From positions 1 through 64,000 of the forward strand of contig NZ_AKFJ01000012.1 of NCBI RefSeq assembly GCF_000272475.1: a DNA stretch of 64,000 bases, written 5' to 3'. Within the stretch, counting starts at the first letter, position 1. Each line of letters opens with the position of its first letter. Made by a program: the position numbers and the translations under genes. Positions 1 through 9,031 of the stretch are shown in pieces. The DNA comes from Novosphingobium sp. Rr 2-17 (GTDB lineage: Bacteria > Pseudomonadota > Alphaproteobacteria > Sphingomonadales > Sphingomonadaceae). Below the pieces are notes generated by a model. That model was not told where the DNA came from. It did not search any database and saw only the letters and a list, made by a program, of their open reading frames with translations.

Positions 1-1
1 G

Positions 2-1543
2 GGGTCGTCCAACCCAACACTCCTGATAGTTGCCAAGAATCAGGGAGTGGGGGTCACTGCTGCCACATTGCGCGAGTTCGACGTGTTGCGTCATACGATG
101 ACAGGGATTGGCGTGCTTGCCCTGTTCGATGCTCCCTGGGCGCCGATCTACATCTTTGTCTGCTTCCTGATCCACCCGGCGATCGGAGCGTTGGCAATTG
201 GCGGCGCCGTCGTGCTGTCGCTACTTAGTTGGCTGAACGAGCGGGGGACCCGTGGTTCGTCTGGGGACGCTATCCGCCGCGAACAGCAGATGTACTCCAG
301 TCTTGATTTTTCGCTTGGCGCCGCCGGTGTTGTGGGGGCACTGGGCATGGAAGGGCCCATGGTTCTACGCCACTTGCGCGAGCGGGTGGAAGCGAACGGC
401 ATGGTCAACCGATCGAACATCAAGTCGGTTCGGTTCACATCGGCGATAAAAGCTGCGCGCTTGCTCCTGCAGTCGCTGGCCTTGGGACTGGGCGCCTTGC
501 TTGCCATTGAGCAGCAGATTTCCGCTGGCGCGATCTTCGCCTCTTCGCTGCTCATCGCGCGCGCGCTTCAGCCGATCGAGCTGGTTAATGGCGCGTGGCG
601 TAACCTACTGCAGGCCCGAGCGGCCTATGGGCATGTCACGGAGCTGTTCGACCAGACGAACGCAAACCTGGCGGCAACAAATCTCCCTGCTCCCGCTGGC
701 GCGCTGTCGGTAGAGAATTTAGGCGTTGCGGCGCCCAGCAAGGACCGTTTGCTTATTGGTGGCGTTTCCTTCTCACTCGATCCCGGCGATATGCTGGGCA
801 TCCTTGGCCCAAGTGGCGCGGGCAAGTCCACGTTGGCCCAGGCGCTGGTGGGTATTCGACCGCCTGCGCAAGGGTCAGTCCGGCTCGATAACTCAGACTT
901 ACGCAACTGGCTGCCAGAGCAGCTTGGCCCGGCGATCGGCTACGTGCCCCAAGAGCCTGTGCTGTTCCGTGGCACGATAAAGGAGAACATCTCCCGCTTT
1001 CGCACGGAAACCGCGGCGGCGGGTGAATTGGATACGGCCGTCGTCCAGGCCGCGCAGATGTGCGGCGCACATGAGTTCATCGTGCGGCTGCCGCAAGGGT
1101 ATGACACTGAACTGGGTTGGGGGGGCTCCGGCCTGTCGGTAGGGCAAGCGCAGCGCGTAACGCTAGCGAGAGCCTTGTTCGGCAGTCCATCCTACATCGT
1201 GATGGACGAACCCAACGCTGCGCTCGACGCTGAGGGTGAGGCGAAGCTCATTCAAGCGATGGAAGGCTTGCGTCAAAAAGGCGTCACCCTTGTCGTCATC
1301 GCGCACCGCGCGGGCATCCTTCAAACCGTGGACAAGCTGCTCGTCATGCGGGCAGGGCGTGTCGAGATGTTCGGTGAGCGCAACCAGATCGTAGCTCGTC
1401 TGAATGCGCCAAGGGAAGGGGAGCCTGCCTCTGCCCAACCATCCGGCGCGTCCTCCGGTCACAAGGGCGAGGGGGGCGTTGCTGCAGTTGATCCCGATAC
1501 ACCTGCTGCGTCTGCTTTCGCTGAGGGGCAGCATCATGGCTAG
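2..1543 (+). CDS. Type I secretion ABC transporter (permease-ATPase), 5' end outside window
   Basis: Inner-membrane permease-ATPase of a type I secretion system, PrtD/HlyB type. With the adaptor encoded next and a TolC-like outer-membrane protein (not in this window) it would export a protein in one step. The frame is open from base 2, so the true start lies upstream; GTG at 47 is only an internal start codon. About 513 residues are visible. The first ~200 are the end of the membrane domain. The rest is the nucleotide-binding domain: Walker A GPSGAGKST (near nt 806-832), signature LSVGQAQR (near 1135), Walker B YIVMDEPNAALD (near 1195) and an H-loop VIAHRA. The last ~60 residues are low-complexity. 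The stop overlaps the adaptor start by 8 bases. Substrate unknown; similar transporter pairs sit in sphingan and rhizobial EPS loci. Confidence 0.93.
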   Translation, partial: GSSNPTLLIVAKNQGVGVTAATLREFDVLRHTMTGIGVLALFDAPWAPIYIFVCFLIHPAIGALAIGGAVVLSLLSWLNERGTRGSSGDAIRREQQMYSSLDFSLGAAGVVGALGMEGPMVLRHLRERVEANGMVNRSNIKSVRFTSAIKAARLLLQSLALGLGALLAIEQQISAGAIFASSLLIARALQPIELVNGAWRNLLQARAAYGHVTELFDQTNANLAATNLPAPAGALSVENLGVAAPSKDRLLIGGVSFSLDPGDMLGILGPSGAGKSTLAQALVGIRPPAQGSVRLDNSDLRNWLPEQLGPAIGYVPQEPVLFRGTIKENISRFRTETAAAGELDTAVVQAAQMCGAHEFIVRLPQGYDTELGWGGSGLSVGQAQRVTLARALFGSPSYIVMDEPNAALDAEGEAKLIQAMEGLRQKGVTLVVIAHRAGILQTVDKLLVMRAGRVEMFGERNQIVARLNAPREGEPASAQPSGASSGHKGEGGVAAVDPDTPAASAFAEGQHHG

Positions 1544-2912
1544 TGGCGTCATTACCGTTCCGCATCGGCTGGTCGGGTCGCTCGCCGACATGGATTATGC
1601 GGGCGAAGAAGGGGTGGCGGCGCGCGAAAGCGGCTTGGGCTGGGTAGTCGTAGCCCTGTTCTTTGGTGGGTTTATCGGCTTTTCGGCCTTCGTGAGGCTG
1701 GACGCGGCGGCTCATGCGGAAGGCAACGTGAGCGTTGCCGGCAACCGTCAAGCGGTGCAGCATCGCGATGGCGGCGTCGTCCAGGCGCTGCATGTGCAGG
1801 AAGGGCAGTTCGTACGGGCAGGGGACGTGCTGATCGAACTGGCTGGCGCCGAAGTGGTGGCGAATGAGCGGGCACAAGCGTCGCAGGTCATCAACCTTCA
1901 GGCAGAGCGTGCCCGACTTCTGGCAGAACGCGCCAGATCGGCTGTTATCGCCGAGCCGGTCAGTTTCGCCCGTCTCGATTCCCAGGATCGCGTTCTAGCT
2001 CAGCAGGCCATGGCATTGCAGAACGCGATCCTGGCGAGCCAGCGCCGCTCGGTCGTCGCGCAGAAGGATGTGCTGTCTCAGCAGGCCGCGCAGCTTCGCC
2101 AGCGGATCACGGGTATCGGCGAACAACTGACCGAAAACGAAAAGCAGCGCGATTTGTTCGACCAGCAGCTCAAGGGCATGACTACCTTGGTCGATAAAGG
2201 CTACGTCAGTGTCAACCGTGTGCGCGAACTCGAACGTGCCCGGGCCGGGGTATCCAGCGACCGGGCCAACCTTTCCGCCTCTGGCGCTTCGGCGCGCGAA
2301 CAGATTGGTGAAATCCGGATGCAGGGGCTGACCATCGATGCCAAGACGCTGGCGGACGTTGCCCAGGATTTGCGCACCAACGAACAGTCGTTGGGTGAAG
2401 CCTTACCAAAGTGGGAAGCACTCAAGCGGCAGAGCGAGGAAACCCGCATCCGCGCACCGGCAACCGGGCAGGTCGTGGGATTGCGGGTGTTCACCGTCGG
2501 CGGCGTGATTTCGGCCGGCACCACGCTCATGGAAATCGTGCCCGACCAAGTACCGCTGGTGATAGAGGCGCGTTTCAGCCCCGACGATGCCGACGACATG
2601 CACGTCGGTCAGAAGGCGGAAGCGCGCTTTCCCACGATGCACGAGCGCGATTTGCCGGTCTTTTCAGGTACGCTTACCCGCTTTTCTGCCGATGCTTTCA
2701 CGGATGAGCACACGGGCTTGCGTTACTATACGGGCGAAGTGACCGTTCCGGCCAAGGCGCTGGATGAGATTAAACGCCGAAAAGGCCCTGACGAAGGTCT
2801 CCGTCCGGGGCTGCCGGTGGACGTGCTGATCCCGCTGAAAAAGCGGACGGTCCTGCAATACCTGCTCGAACCGCTGAACCAGGCGATCTGGCGCAGTGGC
2901 CGCGAACACTGA
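1536..2912 (+). CDS. Type I secretion periplasmic adaptor (HlyD family)
   Basis: Membrane-fusion adaptor linking the preceding ABC transporter to an outer-membrane channel. 458 residues from ATG 1536, chosen because GAGGGGC at 1523-1529 is a good ribosome binding site; the frame is open further upstream, but only inside the transporter gene. One membrane segment at about residues 33-53 (LGWVVVALFFGGFIGFSAF) is followed by a lipoyl-like half motif (AVQHRDGGVVQALHVQEGQFV region), a long helical coiled-coil stretch at about residues 100-300, and the second lipoyl half (RIRAPATGQVVGLRVFTVGG). It ends in a beta-barrel domain and DVLIPLKKRT, typical of the PrtE/HlyD family. Length is usual. It overlaps the transporter, so the two are translationally coupled. 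Confidence 0.93.
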   Translation: MASGVITVPHRLVGSLADMDYAGEEGVAARESGLGWVVVALFFGGFIGFSAFVRLDAAAHAEGNVSVAGNRQAVQHRDGGVVQALHVQEGQFVRAGDVLIELAGAEVVANERAQASQVINLQAERARLLAERARSAVIAEPVSFARLDSQDRVLAQQAMALQNAILASQRRSVVAQKDVLSQQAAQLRQRITGIGEQLTENEKQRDLFDQQLKGMTTLVDKGYVSVNRVRELERARAGVSSDRANLSASGASAREQIGEIRMQGLTIDAKTLADVAQDLRTNEQSLGEALPKWEALKRQSEETRIRAPATGQVVGLRVFTVGGVISAGTTLMEIVPDQVPLVIEARFSPDDADDMHVGQKAEARFPTMHERDLPVFSGTLTRFSADAFTDEHTGLRYYTGEVTVPAKALDEIKRRKGPDEGLRPGLPVDVLIPLKKRTVLQYLLEPLNQAIWRSGREH

Positions 2913-2983
2913 TGAACGCGGATCACACCATCTGGAAAGCGCCTCCGGAAACCCGCACGCCCGCCCTGCTGCAGGAGCCTTGA
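2912..2983 (+). CDS. Possible 23-residue coupled peptide
   Basis: A 23-codon frame starts with ATG overlapping the adaptor stop (TGATG at 2910-2914) and ends 4 bases before the acyltransferase start. The product, beginning MNADHTIWKAPPETRT, has no signal or membrane segment and I recognise no family. It could be a coupling leader that carries ribosomes to the acyltransferase start, or chance. Nothing but its position supports it. Confidence 0.2.
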   Translation: MNADHTIWKAPPETRTPALLQEP

Positions 2984-2987
2984 AGCC

Positions 2988-4457
2988 ATGCTGTTCAGTT
3001 CTCTCGTGTTCATCCTGGCCTTCCTCCCGCTCTCGTTGGTGGGATACCATGCACTTCGGCTGACTGGCCGACAGGCGCTGGCTAAGGCCTGGATCGTGGC
3101 TTGTTCGCTGTTCTTCTATGGATGGTGGGATTGGCGCTACGTCGCGCTGGTGTGCGGCTCGATCGTGGCCAACTTCGGTTGGAGCCGGGCGATGGAGCGC
3201 CGGCCCGGCAAGTCTAAAACGATGCTGCTAGCAGGCATTGGCGGCAACTTGTTGCTGCTTGGCTACTACAAATATGCCAATTTCTTCGTCCAGACGGTGG
3301 ACGCTGTGACCGGGGCAGGGTGGCACATCGCCCATATCGTTCTGCCACTGGCAATCAGCTTCTACACGTTCCAGCAGATTGCCTATCTCATCGAGAGCCA
3401 CCGGGACGGCAAGGCGGCGGCAAGCTTCGTAGACTACGCGCTATTCGTGCTGTTCTTTCCGCATCTGATCGCCGGACCCATTACCCACCACAAGGAAATG
3501 CTGCCTCAGTTTGCAACGCTTGGTGCAGGGCGCCTGCCCCGCAGCTATGTGCAGGTTGGTACGACCGTCTTCGTGTTGGGCCTAGCCAAGAAAGTGCTGC
3601 TGGCGGATGGTTTCGCCATGCTGGCCGATCCAGCTTTCGGCGCCGTGCGTGATGGGGCGATCCTCAGCGCGGGCGATGCCTGGCTGGGCGCGCTGTCCTA
3701 CACCTTGCAGCTCTATTTTGACTTTTCCGGTTATTCGGACATGGCGATCGGGTTGGGACTGATGTTCGGCGTCCTGCTCCCGGTCAACTTCGCCTCTCCT
3801 TACAAAGCCACCAGCATCGTCGAGTTCTGGCGTCGCTGGCACATCTCGCTTTCCCGCTTTCTGCGCAATTACCTTTACATCGCGCTGGGTGGTAATCGGC
3901 ATGGCCCAGCCCGCCGGTATGCGAACTTGCTGGTGACGATGGCGCTCGGCGGTCTCTGGCACGGAGCAAGTTGGACGTTCGTTCTGTGGGGCACGCTCCA
4001 CGGACTCTACCTCGTCATCAACCATGCCTGGGGCGTATTGACTTCAAAGGTAGACACAGGCGCGGTAGGCCGTGTGCTTGGCTGGTTGCTCACCATGGTG
4101 GCTGTCGTCGTCGCCTGGGTGTTGTTCCGGGCGGAATCGTTCGGCTCGGCTTCTTCGATCTTGTTCAGCATGAGCGGGGCGAATGGGCCCGGCACAGTGG
4201 AAGGCTTCCTGTTTGCCAGGCCGTTGGGGTGGTTCGCGGTCGTCGCTGGCTTTGTAGTCGTTACGCAATTACCCAGCGTGCTTGAACTGGTGGACTATCC
4301 GCGTTCGACGCCCGGGCTTCCGATCGAGCACGATGGCCTAAAGCCTGTGCGTTGGCGCGCTCCTGCCTGGGGCACTGCAGCGGCGATCGGCGTGGCCGGG
4401 GCGCTGGCGTTCGCACGCCTGCCTGATCCCGGCATCTTTTTATACTTCAACTTCTGA
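2988..4457 (+). CDS. MBOAT family O-acyltransferase (AlgI/DltB-like)
   Basis: Multi-pass inner-membrane protein that passes acyl groups (acetyl in AlgI) across the membrane for attachment to an extracellular polysaccharide. 489 residues, normal for the AlgI group. It opens with LFSSLVFILAFLPLSLVGYH and carries the family block SISKFLRNYLYI-like ISLSRFLRNYLYIALGGNR and the catalytic-histidine motif GGLWHGASWTF at nt ~3950-3980. About ten hydrophobic segments are visible. AGGAG at 2973-2977 supports ATG 2988. The next gene encodes an SGNH-like periplasmic partner, the arrangement known for AlgI-AlgJ/AlgX and DltB-DltD, so the pair most likely acylates the polysaccharide made by this cluster. 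Acyl donor and sugar are not deducible. Confidence 0.93.
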   Translation: MLFSSLVFILAFLPLSLVGYHALRLTGRQALAKAWIVACSLFFYGWWDWRYVALVCGSIVANFGWSRAMERRPGKSKTMLLAGIGGNLLLLGYYKYANFFVQTVDAVTGAGWHIAHIVLPLAISFYTFQQIAYLIESHRDGKAAASFVDYALFVLFFPHLIAGPITHHKEMLPQFATLGAGRLPRSYVQVGTTVFVLGLAKKVLLADGFAMLADPAFGAVRDGAILSAGDAWLGALSYTLQLYFDFSGYSDMAIGLGLMFGVLLPVNFASPYKATSIVEFWRRWHISLSRFLRNYLYIALGGNRHGPARRYANLLVTMALGGLWHGASWTFVLWGTLHGLYLVINHAWGVLTSKVDTGAVGRVLGWLLTMVAVVVAWVLFRAESFGSASSILFSMSGANGPGTVEGFLFARPLGWFAVVAGFVVVTQLPSVLELVDYPRSTPGLPIEHDGLKPVRWRAPAWGTAAAIGVAGALAFARLPDPGIFLYFNF

Positions 4458-4473
4458 CGACGGGGACGCGGCG

Positions 4474-5673
4474 ATGACGCAACTATACGAAGCGGCCGAG
4501 ACGCTTCCTGACGATACTCGTCCCCCGAGTGGCCCATTGTTCGCCATCGGGATCGCGGCATTCGTGGCGACAATGGCCGCAATGGCCCTCATTCCGCATG
4601 ATCCCTATGTGCGCTGGCAGTCTGTCCGCACGGAGGCTTATGCACGGCTGGGCTGGTCGTTCGAGCGCATTCACGACGATCCTACACCGGTGGACGTCGC
4701 GCTGATCGGCACTTCGCACACGATGAACGGGATCGATGGTTCGGTGGTGGCTGGCGAACTCGCGCAGTTGGGTTTTCGCGAACCCAGCGGGCGCTGCGCA
4801 ACCGTTACCAATTTTGCCATTCCTTCGTACGGGCGCAATTTGCACTACTTGCTGGTTCGGGAACTGCTGTCTGCCCGCAAACCACGGGCAATCGTGCTGG
4901 AAGTGCTGGAGAATGAGACACGCAAGGCTCACCCGCTGTTCTCCCATGTCGCCACCGCCGACGACATGGTCGAGGCGCCGCGGATCGGCAACCTCAACTA
5001 CTTTTCCGATCTGGCCCGGCTTCCCTATCGCCAGGTTGTGCTTGGGGTGGAAAGCCTGGCGCCGGCACAATTCGGCCTGAAGACGCGGTTCGATCCGACC
5101 AACTACGATGGGTCGGAAGTCGATAACACCCATGTCGTCAATGTCGGCGGCAAAGCACTCACCTCGTCGCTCGATACTGCGATGGATCCAGGGGCGCTGG
5201 GTCAGGCTGCCGAAACGCTCAACAAAAACAAGCGCCTTAATTATTTGCCTAAGGCGTTTGAGGATTACGAATACGCCATGCCACGTCGCTACGTGCAAGA
5301 ATTGCTGCAGCTGGCGGATCGACACGGGGTGCCGGTTTTGCTGCTTTACCTGCCGGGTTTTGGCAAGCCGGCCCGGCCGGTGGATATGAGCCTTTATGGG
5401 GTCGGGCGGCCACTGATAACAGTCAACGATATTCTCGCAAAACGTCCATATTGGCACGACGTCCATCATCTGAATGCTCAGGGCGCGCAGCAAGTATCAC
5501 GCCGGCTGGCGCAGCTTCTTTATGCTGCTTTGAAAAACAACAACTCACTGGGGCAAAAGGCCAAGTTGCCTTCGACAGGCGAGACGGGATGCAACTTCGG
5601 GATTCCGGCCAGAATCGTTTCCGCCCGTCCGGCGCAGAGCCGAGTAATAGATTCCGCGTTCGCCGCCGACTGA
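4474..5673 (+). CDS. SGNH-like acyl-transfer partner of the MBOAT protein
   Basis: 399 residues with one N-terminal membrane anchor (residues ~21-40) and a periplasmic domain. An SGNH-type block I is seen as IGTSHT (Ser81), and a block V as HDVHHLN (Asp329 and His332 in a D-x-x-H spacing), so a Ser/His/Asp active site is likely. By position, 16 bases behind the MBOAT gene, it should perform the final O-acylation step as AlgJ/AlgX or DltD do. Overall similarity to a named family is weak and I call it on motif and context. The ~50 residues after the SGNH block (from about residue 350) look disordered. GGGGA at 4461-4465 supports the ATG. Confidence 0.75.
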   Translation: MTQLYEAAETLPDDTRPPSGPLFAIGIAAFVATMAAMALIPHDPYVRWQSVRTEAYARLGWSFERIHDDPTPVDVALIGTSHTMNGIDGSVVAGELAQLGFREPSGRCATVTNFAIPSYGRNLHYLLVRELLSARKPRAIVLEVLENETRKAHPLFSHVATADDMVEAPRIGNLNYFSDLARLPYRQVVLGVESLAPAQFGLKTRFDPTNYDGSEVDNTHVVNVGGKALTSSLDTAMDPGALGQAAETLNKNKRLNYLPKAFEDYEYAMPRRYVQELLQLADRHGVPVLLLYLPGFGKPARPVDMSLYGVGRPLITVNDILAKRPYWHDVHHLNAQGAQQVSRRLAQLLYAALKNNNSLGQKAKLPSTGETGCNFGIPARIVSARPAQSRVIDSAFAAD

Positions 5674-5846
5674 TCCGGATCGGCAGGATGGGTCCGGAAC
5701 GGATACAAGAAGACATGCCAGTCCCCTACAATACAGTAGAGTATGGTTGCTTCTCAAACATCATTCGAATGGCGTTTTAAAAGCAAATTACCGATTTGGG
5801 TAAAACGTTTTGCTCGCCACAAGATTTACAAGAGGGAAAATATTCC

Positions 5847-6455
5847 ATGCGTAGGGCCCCATTCATAGGCAAAAGCGTGCTGTGCGTTTGCTTTATGGCA
5901 CTAATGGCTTCCCCCAGCGTCGCGCAAACAGCAGGCACAGTGGCAGCACAGCCTGGTTCGCAAATCGCGCAACTTGCCCCGGTCGCACGCGATCCCGGCT
6001 ATGCGCTCGGTACCGGCGATAAAGTGCGTATCACTGTCTTTGGCGAAGAAGGTATGACCGGCGACTACGCCGTGACGCCTGGGGGTGCGATCTCTTTTCC
6101 TCTGATTGGTGAAATCCCCGCCCAAGGACGTACTCTTGCCGACGTGGCGCTTGAAATCCGGCAGCGATTGCTGGCCGGGTACATAAATGATCCCCGGGTT
6201 GCGATCGATCTGCTCGAGTATCGTTCCTTCTTCATTCTTGGCGAAGTAAACAAGCCAGGGGCTTATCCTTATACGGCTGGCCTAACTCTCGGTCGGGCCG
6301 TCGCTACTGCCGGCGGCTACACTTATCGTGCGCGCAAATCGAAGGTTGTGGTCCGCCATGACGGATCGACCCAGGACGAACGCGTAAGCGTGGAAGATAG
6401 CGGCCTGGTAGTCCGGCCGGGCGATACGATCGTGGTCCCTGAACGCTTCTTCTGA
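5847..6455 (+). CDS. Polysaccharide export protein, Wza/GumB-like (Poly_export + SLBB)
   Basis: Periplasmic/outer-membrane component for polysaccharide export. 202 residues from ATG 5847, which has AGAGGGA at 5831-5837; an in-frame upstream extension lacks a ribosome binding site and would bury the signal peptide. The signal peptide runs to about residue 27 (…ASPSVAQ) and has no lipobox cysteine at the cleavage point, unlike the second export protein at 24430. The Poly_export domain starts YALGTGDKVRITVFGEEGMT, followed by one SLBB domain (FFILGEVNKPGAYPY). It is short compared with Wza (~380 aa), as in GumB-type proteins, so it probably does not form the outer-membrane helix barrel alone. 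Confidence 0.9.
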   Translation: MRRAPFIGKSVLCVCFMALMASPSVAQTAGTVAAQPGSQIAQLAPVARDPGYALGTGDKVRITVFGEEGMTGDYAVTPGGAISFPLIGEIPAQGRTLADVALEIRQRLLAGYINDPRVAIDLLEYRSFFILGEVNKPGAYPYTAGLTLGRAVATAGGYTYRARKSKVVVRHDGSTQDERVSVEDSGLVVRPGDTIVVPERFF

Positions 6456-6467
6456 TTGCTGTTGATC

Positions 6468-7556
6468 ATGACCGAAAGCACAGGCCAAACTCTAGGAGCA
6501 GAACCCATCTCGCCGGCTGCTTCAGCAAATGAAGTAATCGACGTGATCATCGCCAGCCATAACGCGCGCACAACCATCTTGCGCGCCATCGCTTCAGCCC
6601 TGGCATGCCCGCCCGTCGCGCACATTATCGTCGTTGACGACGCATCAAGCGATGGCACCGCTGATCTTGTGGATGCGCAGTATGCTGGCAATCCGTCCGT
6701 TCGGCTGCTTCGCGGTTCCCGTAATGTCGGACCGGCTGCGGCACGCAACCTTGCCATTGCTCATGTGGCTTCGCCGTATTTCGCCATCCTAGATAGCGAT
6801 GATTACTTTCTCCCCGATCGTTTCAGTCAGCTCTTTACGGGGGAGCCTTTCGACATTTGGGCCGATAACATCTTGTTCACCAATCGATCGGATTTGATCG
6901 ACCGAGCGGATTTGACGGGCGGTGGACTTCTGCCGCACACGGACGAGAATGGGCGCAATGGTGAAGTCGCGCGCATCGGGCTGCGCGAGTTCATCCTTGG
7001 AAATCTCGCCGATTTCAGCCGCCGCCGACACCAATTGGGCTTTTGCAAGCCCATCTTGCGCACGGCGTTCGTGCGCGACAAAGGGCTTCGCTACGACGAA
7101 GCGCTGCGTCTTGGCGAAGACTTCGTCTTTCTGATGGACTTGTTAACCGCAGGCGCACGTTTTCATTTCAGCCGAGGCTGCGGCTATGTCGCGATCGAGC
7201 GCTCGGACTCGCTGAGTGCGCGTCATGGCGTGGACGATCTTTCAAGCCTACTGGCTGCTGAAACCCGATTGCTGGCCACTTGGCCAAAAAAATCTCTTGT
7301 CGGGCGTGCCATGGCACGGCGCCATCGTCAGACTTTGTGCAAGTACAACCACGCCCGGACTTTGGAACAACGCCGCGCTGCGGGCGTCATGTCCGGCTTG
7401 CGTGCCGCCCTAAGCCTCCCTGTCCGTCAGGCGGCAGATGTCGGTAAGGCATGGTTGCAGGACAAGCTGCAGGCTGCCGCCGCGGCACTTCGTCCGCGCA
7501 AGGCAACGGACGCGTTCTGCTATTATATGATTTCGGCTGATATCCGATGGCAGTGA
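6468..7556 (+). CDS. Family 2 glycosyltransferase
   Basis: Cytoplasmic GT-A fold glycosyltransferase, 362 residues, probably adding one sugar to the lipid-linked repeat unit. The N-terminal domain shows VDVIIASHNARTTILRAI, the nucleotide-binding IIVVDDASSDGT and the metal-binding DxD-type site AILDSDDYF. The ~120-residue C-terminal part is basic and helical, without clear membrane segments. ATG 6468 is preferred; TTG at 6456 directly after the export gene stop is the alternative. Donor and acceptor sugars cannot be told. It overlaps the flippase gene by 10 bases. Confidence 0.9.
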   Translation: MTESTGQTLGAEPISPAASANEVIDVIIASHNARTTILRAIASALACPPVAHIIVVDDASSDGTADLVDAQYAGNPSVRLLRGSRNVGPAAARNLAIAHVASPYFAILDSDDYFLPDRFSQLFTGEPFDIWADNILFTNRSDLIDRADLTGGGLLPHTDENGRNGEVARIGLREFILGNLADFSRRRHQLGFCKPILRTAFVRDKGLRYDEALRLGEDFVFLMDLLTAGARFHFSRGCGYVAIERSDSLSARHGVDDLSSLLAAETRLLATWPKKSLVGRAMARRHRQTLCKYNHARTLEQRRAAGVMSGLRAALSLPVRQAADVGKAWLQDKLQAAAAALRPRKATDAFCYYMISADIRWQ

Positions 7557-8992
7557 CGCCCACCCAGTCTGAGGGGCGTTCGCTGCTCGGCGGAGCTGCC
7601 ATCATGTCTGTTGCCAGTTGCGTACGCATGGGGTTGCAAGTGCTCGTGCTCCCGGTTCTGGCACGGATGCTGGAGCCTCATGATTACGGTCTTGTCGCGC
7701 TGGCGATGCCGGCGATCGTGTTTTCAATGATTGTGTGTGACGGTGGCCTATCCGCGCCCCTGTTGCGCCGGAGCAATGATGAAGACAGCGTATGGGCAAC
7801 GGCGCACTGGGCAATCTGTGCCAGCGGCCTGGCGCTTGCTGCATTGGTTGTGCTTGCGGCCACGCCCATAGGGTGGCTTTACCACCAGCCAGATTTGACG
7901 CCCATCATTATGGTTTTGGGCGTCACGCTGTTCCTGCAAGGCCTAGGCACAGTACCGACCGCGCGTTTGCAAAAGGCGCATCGGTTCCACGCGCTTAGTC
8001 TGGTAGAAATCATCGCAACAATGGGCGGCGTTTCGGTGCTGTTTGCGCTCGCTGTGGCAGGGGCGGGTGCTTGGTCACTGGTGGGCCAGCAAATGGTCTA
8101 TTGGGTCTTACGCCTAGCAGGCGTCTTACTGGCAGCGCGCTGGTGGCCATCGACATCGTTCCGTTATTCGTTGATCGCTAATGATGCCGCGTTTGGCCTG
8201 TCTGTGCTCAAAGTAAACGTCGTGAACTTCGCCACGCGTTCGACCGATGTCTTTCTGCTGGGACTGTTCGGAACGAGCGAACAAGTCGGGTTCTACGCGA
8301 TGGCCATGCAGGTGGCCCGGTTGCCCGCGAACGTGATTTTGGGGCCGCTGCATGGCGTCTTCCTGTCACACTTGGTAAAAGTGCAGGATCAGCCAGCGCG
8401 GATGGCGAACATGCTTGTCGCTGTAAGCGCTGGTGTCGCCTCGATCGTGGTGCCGGCAACGGCAACGGCGGCTTTCATCGCGCCACAGATGTTCGCGGTC
8501 GTGCTTTCCGACAAATGGCTGCCGGCTGCGTCGATCTATGCGCTGCTAGTCCCGGCGGCCGCTATCCAGTCCGTGGCGTTTCTTACCATGCCTTGTCTGG
8601 TTGCGTTGGGCCGGCCGGACCGGCAACTGCGCCTAACAGTCGGTTTCACTATGCTTTGGTTGTGCTGTGCAATGGTAGGGGCACTGGGAGGCGGAACCGG
8701 CTTGGCGCTCGCAATCGACGTCGCTTTCCTGGTCGGCACGCCTGCGATCATCGCCAGTGTCCGCTCAATCCTTGAATTTCCGTTGCGGATATATCTCATT
8801 GCTTTGGCGCGGGCAGGGCTGGGTGCAGTGTTGGCGCTCTGCGCAACCAGCATGGTGAAACACGTGTTTCCGGCATCGCCTCTCATGGTCGTAGCCGGTG
8901 CAGCATGCTGCGCGGCTGGCGGTGTGTTGTTTGCCCTTGCCGCCAATCGCTCGACGTTCGGCCTGGCTCCTGGGGTAGCGCGTCCGGCGTGA
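7547..8992 (+). CDS. Wzx-type oligosaccharide flippase
   Basis: Multi-pass membrane protein (481 residues, about 12-14 hydrophobic segments) of the polysaccharide transporter/MOP superfamily, expected to flip the undecaprenyl-linked repeat unit to the periplasm. The N-terminus (LLGGAAIMSVASCVRMGLQV, then LPVLARMLEPHDYGLVALAM) is typical of the lipopolysaccharide-biosynthesis/WzxC-like branch. The start overlaps the glycosyltransferase stop and has no strong ribosome binding site, which suggests translational coupling. A Wzy polymerase and an initiating glycosyltransferase are not in the window and may lie upstream. Confidence 0.9.
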   Translation: MAVTPTQSEGRSLLGGAAIMSVASCVRMGLQVLVLPVLARMLEPHDYGLVALAMPAIVFSMIVCDGGLSAPLLRRSNDEDSVWATAHWAICASGLALAALVVLAATPIGWLYHQPDLTPIIMVLGVTLFLQGLGTVPTARLQKAHRFHALSLVEIIATMGGVSVLFALAVAGAGAWSLVGQQMVYWVLRLAGVLLAARWWPSTSFRYSLIANDAAFGLSVLKVNVVNFATRSTDVFLLGLFGTSEQVGFYAMAMQVARLPANVILGPLHGVFLSHLVKVQDQPARMANMLVAVSAGVASIVVPATATAAFIAPQMFAVVLSDKWLPAASIYALLVPAAAIQSVAFLTMPCLVALGRPDRQLRLTVGFTMLWLCCAMVGALGGGTGLALAIDVAFLVGTPAIIASVRSILEFPLRIYLIALARAGLGAVLALCATSMVKHVFPASPLMVVAGAACCAAGGVLFALAANRSTFGLAPGVARPA

Positions 8993-9031
8993 AGATCACT
9001 GGACATTCGAATTTTCAAAGGAAAATCTGGC

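Noticed and set aside
5783..5817. Hairpin before the first export gene (TTACC/GGTAA with flanking AGCAAA/TTTGCT) as a riboswitch
   Set aside because: Short stems with an internal loop and no match to a known riboswitch class; too weak to call.
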